Notes: generated by a model not told the origin, from the letters alone. DNA of 64,000 nucleotides from Bifidobacterium polysaccharolyticum (GCF_016101585.1 NZ_JACFQG010000004.1:1-64000), one strand, 5' to 3'; positions 17,555 to 26,553 are shown, numbered from the stretch's first letter. Program-made: numbers and translations.

Positions 17555-20161
17555 TCAAGCGCGCAGTACGGCACCCAGACCCGCAGTCTTGTCAACGATG
17601 GCCTGACGCAGGGATTCGCTGTCCTCGGACGTCAAGGTGCGGTCCGGGGCGCGGAAGGTGACTGCGAAGGCCAGTGATTTTGCATGCTCACCGATCTGAT
17701 CGCCAGTGAAAACGTCGAACAGCTCGATGGATTCAAGACTAGACCCAGCCGCTTCTCTGATGGCGGAAGTCAGATCAGCTGCCGAGACCGTGTCCGGCAC
17801 AGTGAAGGCCAGATCCTGACGGACCGGCGGGAAGGTAGAGACCGGCTTGGCCTGCAGGGGTGTGTAGTCCAGGTGGTCCAGCACCATGTCCAGGCTCAGC
17901 TCGAAAGCGGCAGAATGGGCAGGGAAACCCAGAGCCTGATCAACCCGAGGATGCAGCTCGCCCACCATGCCGACGAGCGTGCCGTCATCCAGGACCAGCC
18001 TGGCGGTGCGGCCCGGATGCCACTGGTCAGGCACCTGCTCGGCTGAGGGTTGCTCCAGCCGATAATCGGCACCCAGCCTGTCCAAAACCCGGCGAGCCGA
18101 TTCGACTGCATCGGTCCAGTCCACATCCCTGCTGTCCTTAAGCCAGCCGTCTTCCTGGGCCCGGCCTGTCAGCAAGGCCGCCACATGCAGCCGTTGCTCT
18201 GGCAGACCCTGGTCCAGGCGGGCCAAATCTTCGTCGCTGGGCCGCACGCCGCCCGGAAGTGTAGGCACCGCAGGAGCCTTGGGATCGCGACGGAAGACAT
18301 AACCGATCTCGAAGAGACGCACATCAGTGTTGCCACGTCGCAGGTTGCGCTCCACGGTGTTGGCCAGCGGCAGCAGCAGGCTCTGCCTCAGATAGGGCCT
18401 ATCAGCGGCCATGGGGTTGGCCAGCTCCACGCTGTTGATATGGACCTCATCAGGATCCATGCCGAAGGCCTTGAAATCATTGTCACCAACAAATGGATAG
18501 TCCAGAACCTCGGTCAGCCCATACTCGGCCAGGGTGTCAGCCACCCAACGGCGACGCTGCTGGCGATCGGTCAGACCAATTGCTCCGGAAACCTTGGGTG
18601 ATGGCACGGTGACGGGGATACGGTCGTAGCCCACCAGGCGGGCCACCTCTTCGACCAGGTCGCAGCCCTCGCCCAGGTCGGGCCTCCAGGTTGGCGGAGT
18701 CACGGACAGCCGGTCCTGAGGATCGCCTTGGACCGTGCAGCCTATGTCGCGCAGAATGGCCACAATGCGCTGGGGTTCCACATCCAGTCCAGTCAGCCTG
18801 GCCACCTCGCTGACAGCAAAGTCGATGACTGACATGGGCTTGGTCTGGTTCATATCCAGCGGAGCATCCAGGTCCTGGCCACCGGCAAGGCGATGCAGCA
18901 GGTCAGCGGCCATAGCCGCGGCAGCCGGCTGCATCTGCGGATCGACCCCGCGCTCAAAGCGCTTGGAAGCCTCGGAGGGCAGCTTGTGGCGACGTGCGGT
19001 CCTGGCGATGGTCACCTGGTCGAAGTGGGCGGACTCAATCAGAATATTCCGCGTCTGATCGGTCACCTCTCCATACAGACCGCCCATGACTCCGGCCAGA
19101 CCCAAGATACGGGATCCCTCTTGCCCCTCGGGCGAGTCGGTAATGAGCAGATCCTCGGTGCTGAGCTCGCGATCCTTGCCATCCAGAGTGGTCAGGTGCT
19201 CACCCTGCCTGGCCCTACGGACTACGATGGGCCCACTGAGCTTGTCCAGATCATAGGCGTGCAGGGGCTGGCCCAGATCCAGCATGACATAGTTGGTGAT
19301 GTCCACCGGCAGACTGATGGAGCGCATGCCGGCACGTACCAACCGCCGACGCATCCAGCTGGGAGTGGCCGCCTTGGGGTCGCAGCCGGTCAAGGCACGC
19401 AGGTAGTACCGATCACAGCCTGGCTGACCGTGAATAGGGTTCTCGTCCTGAATGCGCACGGCCAGCGGAGCCTGATCCTCCTGAGCTGCAGAGGCCGGCA
19501 CTGTCTTGTTCAGCTCAATCACCGGATCCGTGTACTCAGCACCCGTGGAGTGGTGGTATTCCCTGGCAACCCCCCGGTAGGAGAAGGCATAGCCGCGGTC
19601 GGGTGTGATGTTGATCTCAAGGACAGGCCTGTTCATATGGAGCAGAGCTATGGCATCGTCACCTGGCTTGAGCTGCTCGTACTGCTCGGGGGTGAACCCG
19701 TAATTGCGCAGCAGGATGATGCCCTGATGGTCCGAACCCAGCCCCAGCTCACGCTCGGAGGCGCACATGCCGTCCGAGATGTGGCCGTAGGTCTTGCGCG
19801 GTTCGATACGGAAGTCCCCAGGCAGGACGGCCCCCGGCAGGGTCACCACCACCTTCTCGCCCGCAGCCATGTTGGGGGCCCCGCAGACGATGCCCCTAGG
19901 CACCTTGTGACCCTGGTCGTCCACAGCGTTGTACTGCTCGCCCACATCAACATGGCACCAGTTGATGGTTTTGCCGTTCTTTTGAGGCTCAGGCTCGGCA
20001 TCCACCACATAACCGACGACGATGGGGCCGGTCACCGTGGACTGATGAATGTCCTCTTCCTCCAGACCGACCCGGACCAGGTCCTTGGCCAGCTGTTCAT
20101 AGGTCAGATCCTCAGGGACCTGCACATGCTCCTTGAGCCAGTCGATATCTACCATTGGCAT
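17555..20161 (-). CDS. pheT: phenylalanyl-tRNA synthetase beta subunit
   Basis: 868 aa from ATG 20161 (MPMVDIDWLKEHV); ATG two codons later is possible. The order is an N-terminal EMAP-type tRNA-binding domain (GYVVDAEPEPQKNGKTINWCHVDVG), a B3/B4 editing domain, B5 and a C-terminal anticodon-binding FDX-ACB domain (FPPVRQDLAFTVPDTVSAADL). It forms an alpha2-beta2 enzyme with PheS. GGGGGAG lies 10 bases upstream of the start. The 7-base gap after pheS indicates one transcript. No attenuator or T-box is visible. Confidence 0.96.
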   Translation of the reverse strand: MPMVDIDWLKEHVQVPEDLTYEQLAKDLVRVGLEEEDIHQSTVTGPIVVGYVVDAEPEPQKNGKTINWCHVDVGEQYNAVDDQGHKVPRGIVCGAPNMAAGEKVVVTLPGAVLPGDFRIEPRKTYGHISDGMCASERELGLGSDHQGIILLRNYGFTPEQYEQLKPGDDAIALLHMNRPVLEINITPDRGYAFSYRGVAREYHHSTGAEYTDPVIELNKTVPASAAQEDQAPLAVRIQDENPIHGQPGCDRYYLRALTGCDPKAATPSWMRRRLVRAGMRSISLPVDITNYVMLDLGQPLHAYDLDKLSGPIVVRRARQGEHLTTLDGKDRELSTEDLLITDSPEGQEGSRILGLAGVMGGLYGEVTDQTRNILIESAHFDQVTIARTARRHKLPSEASKRFERGVDPQMQPAAAAMAADLLHRLAGGQDLDAPLDMNQTKPMSVIDFAVSEVARLTGLDVEPQRIVAILRDIGCTVQGDPQDRLSVTPPTWRPDLGEGCDLVEEVARLVGYDRIPVTVPSPKVSGAIGLTDRQQRRRWVADTLAEYGLTEVLDYPFVGDNDFKAFGMDPDEVHINSVELANPMAADRPYLRQSLLLPLANTVERNLRRGNTDVRLFEIGYVFRRDPKAPAVPTLPGGVRPSDEDLARLDQGLPEQRLHVAALLTGRAQEDGWLKDSRDVDWTDAVESARRVLDRLGADYRLEQPSAEQVPDQWHPGRTARLVLDDGTLVGMVGELHPRVDQALGFPAHSAAFELSLDMVLDHLDYTPLQAKPVSTFPPVRQDLAFTVPDTVSAADLTSAIREAAGSSLESIELFDVFTGDQIGEHAKSLAFAVTFRAPDRTLTSEDSESLRQAIVDKTAGLGAVLRA

Positions 20162-20168
20162 CTGACGG

Positions 20169-21236
20169 TCACTCCCCCATCTCGAACTGCTGGCTGAATC
20201 GCACGTCACCTTCGACCAGGTCGTGCATGTCGTTGATGTCGTGACGCAGGAGCAGGGTGCGCTCCATGCCCACGCCGAAGGCGAAGCCTGAGTAGCGCTG
20301 CGGATCCACGCCGGCCGACCTCAGAACGTTGGGATTGACCATGCCGCAGCCTCCCCATTCAATCCATCCAGGGCCGCCCTTCTTGTCGGGGAACCAGAGG
20401 TCCATCTCGGCGCTGGGTTCGGTGAAGGGGAAGTATGAGGGACGCAGTCTGGTCCGGGCCTCGGGACCGAACATGGCAACGGCGAGCTTGTCCAGGGTGC
20501 CCTTGAGGTCGGCCATGGTCAGGTGCTCGTCGACGGCGATGGCCTCGCACTGGTGAAAGACCGGGGTGTGGGTGGCATCCAGTTCATCGGTGCGGAAGAC
20601 CCTGCCCGTGCAGGCCACATAGAGCGGCACGCCGCGGGTTATCAGGGAACGGGCCTGGTCGGGCGAAGTATGGGTTCGCATGACCATGTTGGAGCCGACG
20701 AAACCGGCGGCGTCCCTGGCCTGGCTGCCCTTGACATAGAAGGTGTCCTGCATCTGGCGGGCAGGATGGTCAGGGCCGAAGTTAAGGGCATCGAAGTTGT
20801 ACCACTCGGCTTCCAGCTCGGGCCCCTGGGCGATGCTCCAACCCATGGAGACGAAGAAGTCCTCCACGTCCTCCATGAGTTTGGAAAGTGGGTGCCGGGC
20901 ACCCTGCGGATGGCGGTTGACAGGCAGGGTCATATCCACCTGCTCGGCAGCCAGACGGCGGGATTCCTCCTCCTGGCGCAGCTGCCGCTCCTTGAGCCCG
21001 TAGGCGCGGCCAAAGTCAGCCTTGAGCTTGCCAGCTAGGCGGCCGGCGGTCTTCTTCTGATCCGCTGGCAGCGTACCGATAATCCGACCGGATCCGGCCA
21101 GGGCTGAACCAGTCCCCGCATACCGGGCCTTGATCGCCTTGAGCTCTTCCAGATCAGAGGCCTCGCGAATTCTGCCGATGCCCTCGTTGACCTCGTCGGT
21201 CATCGCCGCGGGGTCGAATTCTTCCTGTGCCACCAT
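20169..21236 (-). CDS. pheS: phenylalanyl-tRNA synthetase alpha subunit
   Basis: 355 aa, class II catalytic subunit. An N-terminal coiled-coil arm (about 20-105) is followed by motif 1/2 regions such as PVNRHPQGARHPLS and FRTDELDATHTPVFHQCE, and motif 3 FGVGMERTLLLRHDI. I use ATG 21236 (MVAQEEFD), with GGAAAGG 5 bases upstream. It lies 69 bases after the SpoU methyltransferase gene and may share its transcript. Confidence 0.96.
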   Translation of the reverse strand: MVAQEEFDPAAMTDEVNEGIGRIREASDLEELKAIKARYAGTGSALAGSGRIIGTLPADQKKTAGRLAGKLKADFGRAYGLKERQLRQEEESRRLAAEQVDMTLPVNRHPQGARHPLSKLMEDVEDFFVSMGWSIAQGPELEAEWYNFDALNFGPDHPARQMQDTFYVKGSQARDAAGFVGSNMVMRTHTSPDQARSLITRGVPLYVACTGRVFRTDELDATHTPVFHQCEAIAVDEHLTMADLKGTLDKLAVAMFGPEARTRLRPSYFPFTEPSAEMDLWFPDKKGGPGWIEWGGCGMVNPNVLRSAGVDPQRYSGFAFGVGMERTLLLRHDINDMHDLVEGDVRFSQQFEMGE

Positions 21237-21305
21237 GGACCTTTCCACTGTTGCCAATGCCGTATCCGGGCCGCAAATCAGCGGAAATCCCGGTCGTTGA
21301 CGCCT

Positions 21306-22226
21306 TCACATTCTTTCAATACGACTCGACATGGCCATGGCGTAGAGCAGCACCGCAGCAGAGGTGGCCAGGTTGAGGGATTCAGCCCGCCCGTATATAG
21401 GGATGCGGACGATCTGATCCATGGCCTGCAGCAACTCGTTGGGCAGTCCGCGTGCCTCATTGCCGAAGAGCAGGACCATGGGCCGACCCGCCGAGTCTGG
21501 TATGGTCAGGGCTCCGCTCGCCATCAGATCGGCCAGGGAGCGGACGGGTTTGTCCGGTGTTCCATAGACATCGGCCGCCACCATGGTCCGACCCTGCCGT
21601 CTGCACAGGGCCAGGAAGTCCTCGGTGCCCATGGTCATCAGGGGTATGTGAAAGGCCGAGCCAGCCGTGGAGCGAATGACCTTAGGATTGGTGGGTTCCA
21701 CGCACTGGTCCACCAGGATGACTGCCTTGCAGCCAGCGGCATCGGCAGTGCGGATCACAGTGCCAGCATTGCCCGGGTCACGAATCTGCCAGAAAGCTGC
21801 CACCAGGTCGGGCCCCTCTTTCTTCAGGCGCTGGGGATCCTCGAAGTCCATCGATTGTGTCAGAAATCCGTCCGTACGCGCCTGGGCCACGATCCCCTGT
21901 GCATTGCCGCTGATGGCACGCATGACCCTGGCGGAGACGAAATGTCCGTAGCAGTCAGGCAGCTCCCGAGCCTGCTCCATGATGGCGCCCACAGTCTCGT
22001 TGAGCGGCCGCGGATGACCGCCCCGGGCTGCAGGAGAGGATTCGTCCGACTGAATATAGAGGTCAGTCAGCAGGTCAGAACGCCAGCGGACCGCCTCGCG
22101 CACACTCTGCGGCCCCTCTATGAGGAAGCGGCCATGACGCTGCCGGGCCCGCCGGTCCTGCAGTTCAGCCAGGCGACGAATTCGTTGGGCACGGGGATTG
22201 TCGAGAAGGGAATCATCAAAGGGCAT
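21306..22226 (-). CDS. SpoU/TrmH family RNA 2'-O-methyltransferase
   Basis: 306 aa. An N-terminal substrate-binding domain (RFLIEGPQSVREAVRWR) precedes a SPOUT trefoil-knot domain with the three TrmH motifs: NPGNAGTVIRTADAAG, VLLFGNEARGLPNELL and SLNLATSAAVLLYAM. It should 2'-O-methylate a ribose in tRNA or rRNA. The exact target is not clear, since the RlmB, TsnR and TrmH groups look alike by eye. This gene upstream of pheST is a common actinobacterial arrangement. Confidence 0.9.
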   Translation of the reverse strand: MPFDDSLLDNPRAQRIRRLAELQDRRARQRHGRFLIEGPQSVREAVRWRSDLLTDLYIQSDESSPAARGGHPRPLNETVGAIMEQARELPDCYGHFVSARVMRAISGNAQGIVAQARTDGFLTQSMDFEDPQRLKKEGPDLVAAFWQIRDPGNAGTVIRTADAAGCKAVILVDQCVEPTNPKVIRSTAGSAFHIPLMTMGTEDFLALCRRQGRTMVAADVYGTPDKPVRSLADLMASGALTIPDSAGRPMVLLFGNEARGLPNELLQAMDQIVRIPIYGRAESLNLATSAAVLLYAMAMSSRIERM

Positions 22227-22318
22227 GGGCTCAACTCTAGCCCCGACAGTCGAGAGCTCTGCGATCGGACCCCAATCGGCCTACATCTGTGGGAAAGTTC
22301 ACTGAAAGAAAGGCCTGC

Positions 22319-22351
22319 GCCCCTTGTGCTCGCCGGACAAGGGGCTAGGGT
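22319..22351 (+). promoter_or_regulatory. inverted repeat and candidate -10 upstream of sodA
   Basis: GCCCCTTGT (22319-22327) and ACAAGGGGC (22337-22345) are perfect 9-bp arms around a 9-base loop. They are directly followed by TAGGGT, a fair -10. TTGTGC in the left arm could serve as -35 with a spacer of about 14-16. The repeat would then occupy the promoter as an operator. A transcript from here has a leader of about 90 bases before sodA. Confidence 0.45.
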
Positions 22352-22446
22352 AAAAGAACTGGTCGGGTCGACCACGTCCGTCATTGGTATGGCGCAGACC
22401 GACCATGGCACATCTGGCTTGGCCAGAATCATTGTGAGGAGACAAT

Positions 22447-23067
22447 ATGCCCGTATACACACTTCCCGATCTGCCCTACGACTACTCGGCACTGGAGCCG
22501 TACGTGTCCGGCAAGATCATGGAGCTGCACCATGACAAGCACCATCAGGCTTATGTGAACGGGGCCAACAAGGCCCTGGAGCAGATCCATGACGCGGCCG
22601 AGTCCGGCAACGTGGCCCAGTCCAACCTGCTGGAGAAGAACCTGGCCTTCAACCTGGCCGGGCACAAGAACCACTCCATCTTCTGGAAGAACATGGCCCC
22701 GGCCATCGGCCAGGAGCCCACTGGCGAACTCAAGGCCGCCATCGAGGACCAGTTCGGGTCCTTCCAGGGCTTCCAGACCTACTTCGAGTCCATGTGCGCA
22801 GGCATCCAGGGCTCCGGCTGGGCCGTCCTTGCCTGGGATACGCTGGGCGAGCGCCTGGTCACCCTGCAGATGTACGACCACCAGGGCAACCTGCCAGTCA
22901 CCATCTTCCCGCTGGTCCTGCTGGACCTCTGGGAGCACGCCTACTACCTGGAGTACCTGAACGACCGGGCAAGCTACGTCAAGGCCTGGTGGCACATCGT
23001 CAACTGGGAGGACGCCTCCAAGCGGTTCGACGAGGTGCGCAACATCAACACCACTCTGGCCAGGTAA
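22447..23067 (+). CDS. sodA: superoxide dismutase (Fe/Mn family)
   Basis: 206 aa, full length. Metal ligands are visible as H28 (ELHHDKHH), H76 (GHKNHSIFW), D160 and H164 (LLDLWEHAYY). The segment YDHQGNLP carries H145-Q146, and the overall sequence is of the actinobacterial group, where either metal may be used. There is no signal peptide, so it is cytosolic. GAGGAG precedes the ATG. It detoxifies superoxide to peroxide; no catalase is in the window. It is monocistronic, with a terminator at 23093-23142. Most bifidobacteria lack this enzyme, so its presence is a taxonomic clue. Confidence 0.96.
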   Translation: MPVYTLPDLPYDYSALEPYVSGKIMELHHDKHHQAYVNGANKALEQIHDAAESGNVAQSNLLEKNLAFNLAGHKNHSIFWKNMAPAIGQEPTGELKAAIEDQFGSFQGFQTYFESMCAGIQGSGWAVLAWDTLGERLVTLQMYDHQGNLPVTIFPLVLLDLWEHAYYLEYLNDRASYVKAWWHIVNWEDASKRFDEVRNINTTLAR

Positions 23068-23092
23068 AAGACCGGCGCTTCCAACCACAGGC

Positions 23093-23142
23093 GGACCCTG
23101 GTCCTTTCCCCTCTCTGCGGGAGGTGGAAAGGACCGGGGTCC
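23093..23142. terminator. hairpin between convergent sodA and ECF transporter genes
   Basis: GGACCCTGGTCCTTTCC (23093-23109) pairs with GGAAAGGACCGGGGTCC (23126-23142), with one wobble. The 17-bp stem has a 16-base loop. There is no strong U-tract on either side, but the position between convergent genes fits a shared terminator. Confidence 0.65.
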
Positions 23143-23179
23143 CTCCATATCTGGAGTCTGCTGCGGAAAACCCTGACAG

Positions 23180-25675
23180 TCAGTTGCCGAAGAAGGCGAT
23201 GGAACCGTTCAGCGCAGCCACGGTCAGTGAGATTGCAGGCACAGATAGACATATGAGCAGGAAGCCCACATCACGTGGGCTGACCTGGGAGACCCTAGCA
23301 TGGGTGCGCGGTGTGCTGCCACCGAAGCCTCGAGCCTCCATGGCCGTGGCCAAGGTCGTCGAACGTCTGATGGACAGGACCAGCAGGGCGAAAGCTTGGG
23401 GCATAAAAGCCTTGAAACGGTTCTCATCACCCAGTCCACGGCTACGGCGCGAGGCGGTCAGAGCCGTCCAATCGTCCTTGAGGACAGTAAAAAGCCGCAT
23501 ACCTGCCAGTCCCCCGTAGACGAAGCGGTCAGGCAGATGGAGCACCTGGCTGAAGGCGTCGGCCAGGTCGGTGGCATCGATGCCCAGAACAGTGATGATG
23601 GCGGGGATTCCTATGGCGAGGATTCGCAGTGCAGTAGCCAGGGCCAGGTCCAGCGAGCGCTGGGTGATGTGGATCATCCCCCACTGCCAGAAGGTGGCAC
23701 CGCCGCTCTTGCCATAGAGGATGATCGCCAGGGCCGAACCTGGCGCCCCCAGAAAGATGGGCCAGGTGGATCTGACCACGCGCAGGGGCGTGAAGCCTGC
23801 AGTACCCAGCAGCAGGAACTCCAGGATCAGGGCCGTCGTGGCCGAGACCGGGTCCAGGCTGATCAACAGGGGCAGAGCCGCCAGAAAGGCCCCGATCAGA
23901 CGGAAGGCCGGATTGATGGATGCTATGTATGGCGACCTGCTGGCCGGCTTGATCGGCTCGTCCCGCTGATCCATGGGCGTGACGGTCAGTCTGGCAGCAA
24001 CAGTCTCCTGATGAGCCTGCAAATCTGACCCGGCTACAGGCCAGACGGCCTTCTGGAATCCCGGAGGCGTCATTTCCACCAGGCGGGCATCCAGGGCCTG
24101 GACAAGTTCCCGGTCGTGGGTGACCAGGATGATGCAGGCTCCTTGGTCGCGCAGGTCTGCAATCAGCTGGGCCATGCTGACCCAGGTGTTCCTGTCCTGG
24201 CCGAAGGTGGGCTCGTCAAGGATCAGCACCTGGGGTGCAGCGGCCAGAGCTGAGGCCACGGTGAGCCGCCGCTTCTCGCCGCCAGAGAGCGTGTAAGGGT
24301 TGGCACGCGCGTACTGCCTCAACCTGAAACGCCCCAACAATCCCAGGGCGCGGGCCTGGGCCTGGTCCTCGGTCATGCCGGTGCGGATGGGGGCCAGCTT
24401 GACCTCATCCAGGACCGTGCCTCGGGCGAACTGATGCTCGGGATTCTGAAAGACATAGGCGATGCGCGCCGCCAGCTGGGATGAGGTCCATCGTATGGGC
24501 TCGGACTCCGCAGGCGTATGCCCCTGAGGTCCCTGAAGCAGACGATCCTGGGCAAGGACCGAACCAGCCACTGGCTCCAGCAGACCAGCCAGAGTCATAG
24601 CCAGCGTGGATTTGCCAGCCCCGTTGGCTCCGACCAGGGCAGTGACCTGCCCAGCCCTGAATTCCAGATTGATGTGTTCGGCAACCGCCCGGCCCTGACG
24701 GCCCACCGCCAGATCATTTGCAGCCAGCAAGACGGGATGATCATCCTGACTGGGGCCGGATTGCCCAGCCTGGCCCCGGTCACATCCAAGCTCAGGCAGC
24801 GAATCCCGTACACTCCTATAAGCCTCGGGAACCCATATGCCCAAGGCGGCAAGATCCAGGCCAGGATCAGTGAAGACCTCCTCGGGGCTGCCGTCGGCCA
24901 TGATCACGGTCTTGCGATAGGCCGCAGCGCCCGATCCGCCGGTATTGTCTTCAACCTCACCCAGCCCAAGCACGATGACCCGGTCGATCATGTCCATCCA
25001 TGGCCCTGCCCGGTGTTCGACCAGAATCATGGTAGAGCCCTGCCGATCCAGGACCTTTCTGACAGCATCGACTATCTGCTCGACACCGACCGGGTCCAGA
25101 TTGGCCGTGGGCTCGTCCAGCAGGAGCAGCCCAGGCTGCATGGCCAGAGCACCCGCCAGGGCCAGACGCTGCATCTGCCCTCCGCTCAGATGCATGGTGG
25201 ACCGAGTCAGCTGCAGGTCAGCCAAACCCACCTCGGCCATGGCCTTCCGCACCCTTGGCCAGATCTCTTCAGGAGGCAGCCCCATGTTCTCGGGCCCGAA
25301 AGCCACATTGTCGCCCAGTCGCTGAAAGATGGCCTGCGCATCCGGATCCTGCAGGACCAGGCCCACACGCCCCCGGCTGGATACGGCAGGATTGCCGTCA
25401 ATCAAGACCTGGCCCTGGGTCACTCCGCCTTCATCGTCCTCAACCTGGTCCTGGCCACTCTGCGGGGCATGATCGCCCAGCAACCCGGCCACACCCTCAA
25501 GGATGGTCGATTTGCCAATGCCGGAGGCTCCCAGCAGAAGCACCCGCTGACCTGCAGGAATGCTCAGGGACAAATCCCTGACGGCGAAGTGGTTCCTGTA
25601 GGCATGCCGATAACCCCAGCCACGCAGTTCCAAGGCTGCGGGTCGATAGGGATTGTCTTGGATGCTCTGATCCAC
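23180..25675 (-). CDS. ECF transporter energizing protein: ATPase A1, ATPase A2 and T component fused
   Basis: 831 aa from GTG 25675, with GAGG 7 bases upstream and 10 bases after the S component stop. First ATPase: Walker A LLGASGIGKST, signature LSGGQMQRLALA and Walker B LLLDEPTA. Second ATPase: VGANGAGKST, YTLSGGEKRRLTVA and LILDEPTFG. The C-terminal 250 residues form the EcfT membrane part, with coupling motifs SRRSRGLG and MEARGFGG. This corresponds to B. subtilis YkoD (double ATPase) joined to YkoC in one chain. With the upstream YkoE-like gene and the TPP riboswitch it should energize uptake of a thiamine precursor. Confidence 0.92.
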   Translation of the reverse strand: MDQSIQDNPYRPAALELRGWGYRHAYRNHFAVRDLSLSIPAGQRVLLLGASGIGKSTILEGVAGLLGDHAPQSGQDQVEDDEGGVTQGQVLIDGNPAVSSRGRVGLVLQDPDAQAIFQRLGDNVAFGPENMGLPPEEIWPRVRKAMAEVGLADLQLTRSTMHLSGGQMQRLALAGALAMQPGLLLLDEPTANLDPVGVEQIVDAVRKVLDRQGSTMILVEHRAGPWMDMIDRVIVLGLGEVEDNTGGSGAAAYRKTVIMADGSPEEVFTDPGLDLAALGIWVPEAYRSVRDSLPELGCDRGQAGQSGPSQDDHPVLLAANDLAVGRQGRAVAEHINLEFRAGQVTALVGANGAGKSTLAMTLAGLLEPVAGSVLAQDRLLQGPQGHTPAESEPIRWTSSQLAARIAYVFQNPEHQFARGTVLDEVKLAPIRTGMTEDQAQARALGLLGRFRLRQYARANPYTLSGGEKRRLTVASALAAAPQVLILDEPTFGQDRNTWVSMAQLIADLRDQGACIILVTHDRELVQALDARLVEMTPPGFQKAVWPVAGSDLQAHQETVAARLTVTPMDQRDEPIKPASRSPYIASINPAFRLIGAFLAALPLLISLDPVSATTALILEFLLLGTAGFTPLRVVRSTWPIFLGAPGSALAIILYGKSGGATFWQWGMIHITQRSLDLALATALRILAIGIPAIITVLGIDATDLADAFSQVLHLPDRFVYGGLAGMRLFTVLKDDWTALTASRRSRGLGDENRFKAFMPQAFALLVLSIRRSTTLATAMEARGFGGSTPRTHARVSQVSPRDVGFLLICLSVPAISLTVAALNGSIAFFGN

Positions 25676-25685
25676 GCCCGAGCCT

Positions 25686-26360
25686 CTACTTCCCGGCCAT
25701 ACGAATATCACGGCCGGAGGCGAAGCGGTCCAGAGCCCCGGTGGCGGCAATGGCCTTGTAGAGGTACCAAACCAGTACTCCGGCGATCAGAGCGCCCGAA
25801 ATCAGGGTGGCTATCAGATAGATCACACCATAGGGGCCGGTGAGGTTGATGGCCTGCAAGTGCGTGCAGAAGGAGTACAGCCAGCAGCCGAAACCAGCGG
25901 CAGCACCCGACAGTGCCACCGTGGACATGTTCCAACGCCGGTAACGCAGCAGCATAAAGACCAGTTCGGCCATGAAGCCCTGAAGCAGGCCGATCAGTAT
26001 GGTCTCCACAGGCACCCAAAGGCTGCCCAGCAGCGACTCCAGGATGGCGGCGACCAGCTCGGCATAGACGGCAGCACCCGGTTTGCGCACGATGACCGAT
26101 GCCAGGGGCCCGGCGAACAGGTAGAGGCCGTTGAGAATGCCGCCCAGACCGGGCACAACCCCGTCCAGGAAGGACCAGGGAATGGTGGTTACCATGGCGA
26201 CCACCCAGTAGATGACGGCGGAGGCCACCCCGATGACCGAGGCTACGGCGATATCCACCACCCTCCACCGTTTGGAGGGGATTCTGACCTGGGATGGAGT
26301 TCCTTCAGACTCCGGCTCTGATCCAGAAGCAGTGTTGTTTATGAAATGACCATCGGTCAT
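25686..26360 (-). CDS. YkoE-like S component of an ECF transporter (thiamine precursor uptake)
   Basis: 224 aa from ATG 26360 (MTDGHFINN), with GAGGAAAGG upstream. The N-terminal 35 residues are polar, followed by about six hydrophobic segments. The segment VRKPGAAVYAELVAAILESLLGS matches the diagnostic part of YkoE, the hydroxymethylpyrimidine-specific S component (recalled). The TPP riboswitch in the leader supports a thiamine-related substrate. It is followed by the fused A-A'-T gene after 10 bases. The gene symbol is left open because orthology to YkoE is by eye only. Confidence 0.85.
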   Translation of the reverse strand: MTDGHFINNTASGSEPESEGTPSQVRIPSKRWRVVDIAVASVIGVASAVIYWVVAMVTTIPWSFLDGVVPGLGGILNGLYLFAGPLASVIVRKPGAAVYAELVAAILESLLGSLWVPVETILIGLLQGFMAELVFMLLRYRRWNMSTVALSGAAAGFGCWLYSFCTHLQAINLTGPYGVIYLIATLISGALIAGVLVWYLYKAIAATGALDRFASGRDIRMAGK

Positions 26361-26380
26361 GATCTTGTGCCTTTCCTCGG

Positions 26381-26399
26381 GGCGCTCCCTATGAGCGCC
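26381..26399 (-). promoter_or_regulatory. hairpin between the TPP riboswitch and the start of the S component
   Basis: On the minus strand GGCGCTC-ATAGG-GAGCGCC forms a perfect 7-bp stem. It ends 3 bases before the GAGGAAAGG ribosome binding site. There is no U-tract, so it more likely takes part in translational switching than in termination. Confidence 0.4.
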
Positions 26400-26421
26400 A
26401 TCCCGTTCAGGCACGGGTCCA

Positions 26422-26520
26422 GTGACATCCGTGCGCCGGCATTACCCGGTAAACGTTCGTCCGGTTGAGGCTGAGCCTCCTCTCAGCCGCACGCCCTCAG
26501 GCATACGGCCCCCGTGTCAC
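26422..26520 (-). promoter_or_regulatory. TPP riboswitch (THI element)
   Basis: Read on the minus strand, the closing stem GTGAC/GTCAC (26520-26516 with 26426-26422) encloses conserved TPP aptamer blocks: ACGGGGGCC near the 5' end, GGCTGAGA (26488-26481), ACCGG and GGGTAATGCCGG (26447-26436). The order and spacing fit the five-helix THI fold. It lies 62 bases upstream of the YkoE-like gene. Binding of thiamine pyrophosphate should switch off the transporter operon. The Shine-Dalgarno sequence is close enough for translational control. Confidence 0.92.
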
Positions 26521-26553
26521 CTATTACCTTAGAACACGCCGTGGTCAAAAAAG

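Noticed and set aside
18893-20197. 434-codon plus-strand frame opposite pheT
   Set aside because: It is antisense to the conserved PheT domains, which are fully explained. No ribosome binding site or motif supports it.
21237-21305. T-box or attenuator before pheS
   Set aside because: The gap is only 69 bases and has no T-box or terminator features.
24518-25843. 441-codon plus-strand frame opposite the ECF transporter
   Set aside because: It runs antisense through both ATPase domains and the S component end, a typical high-GC shadow frame.
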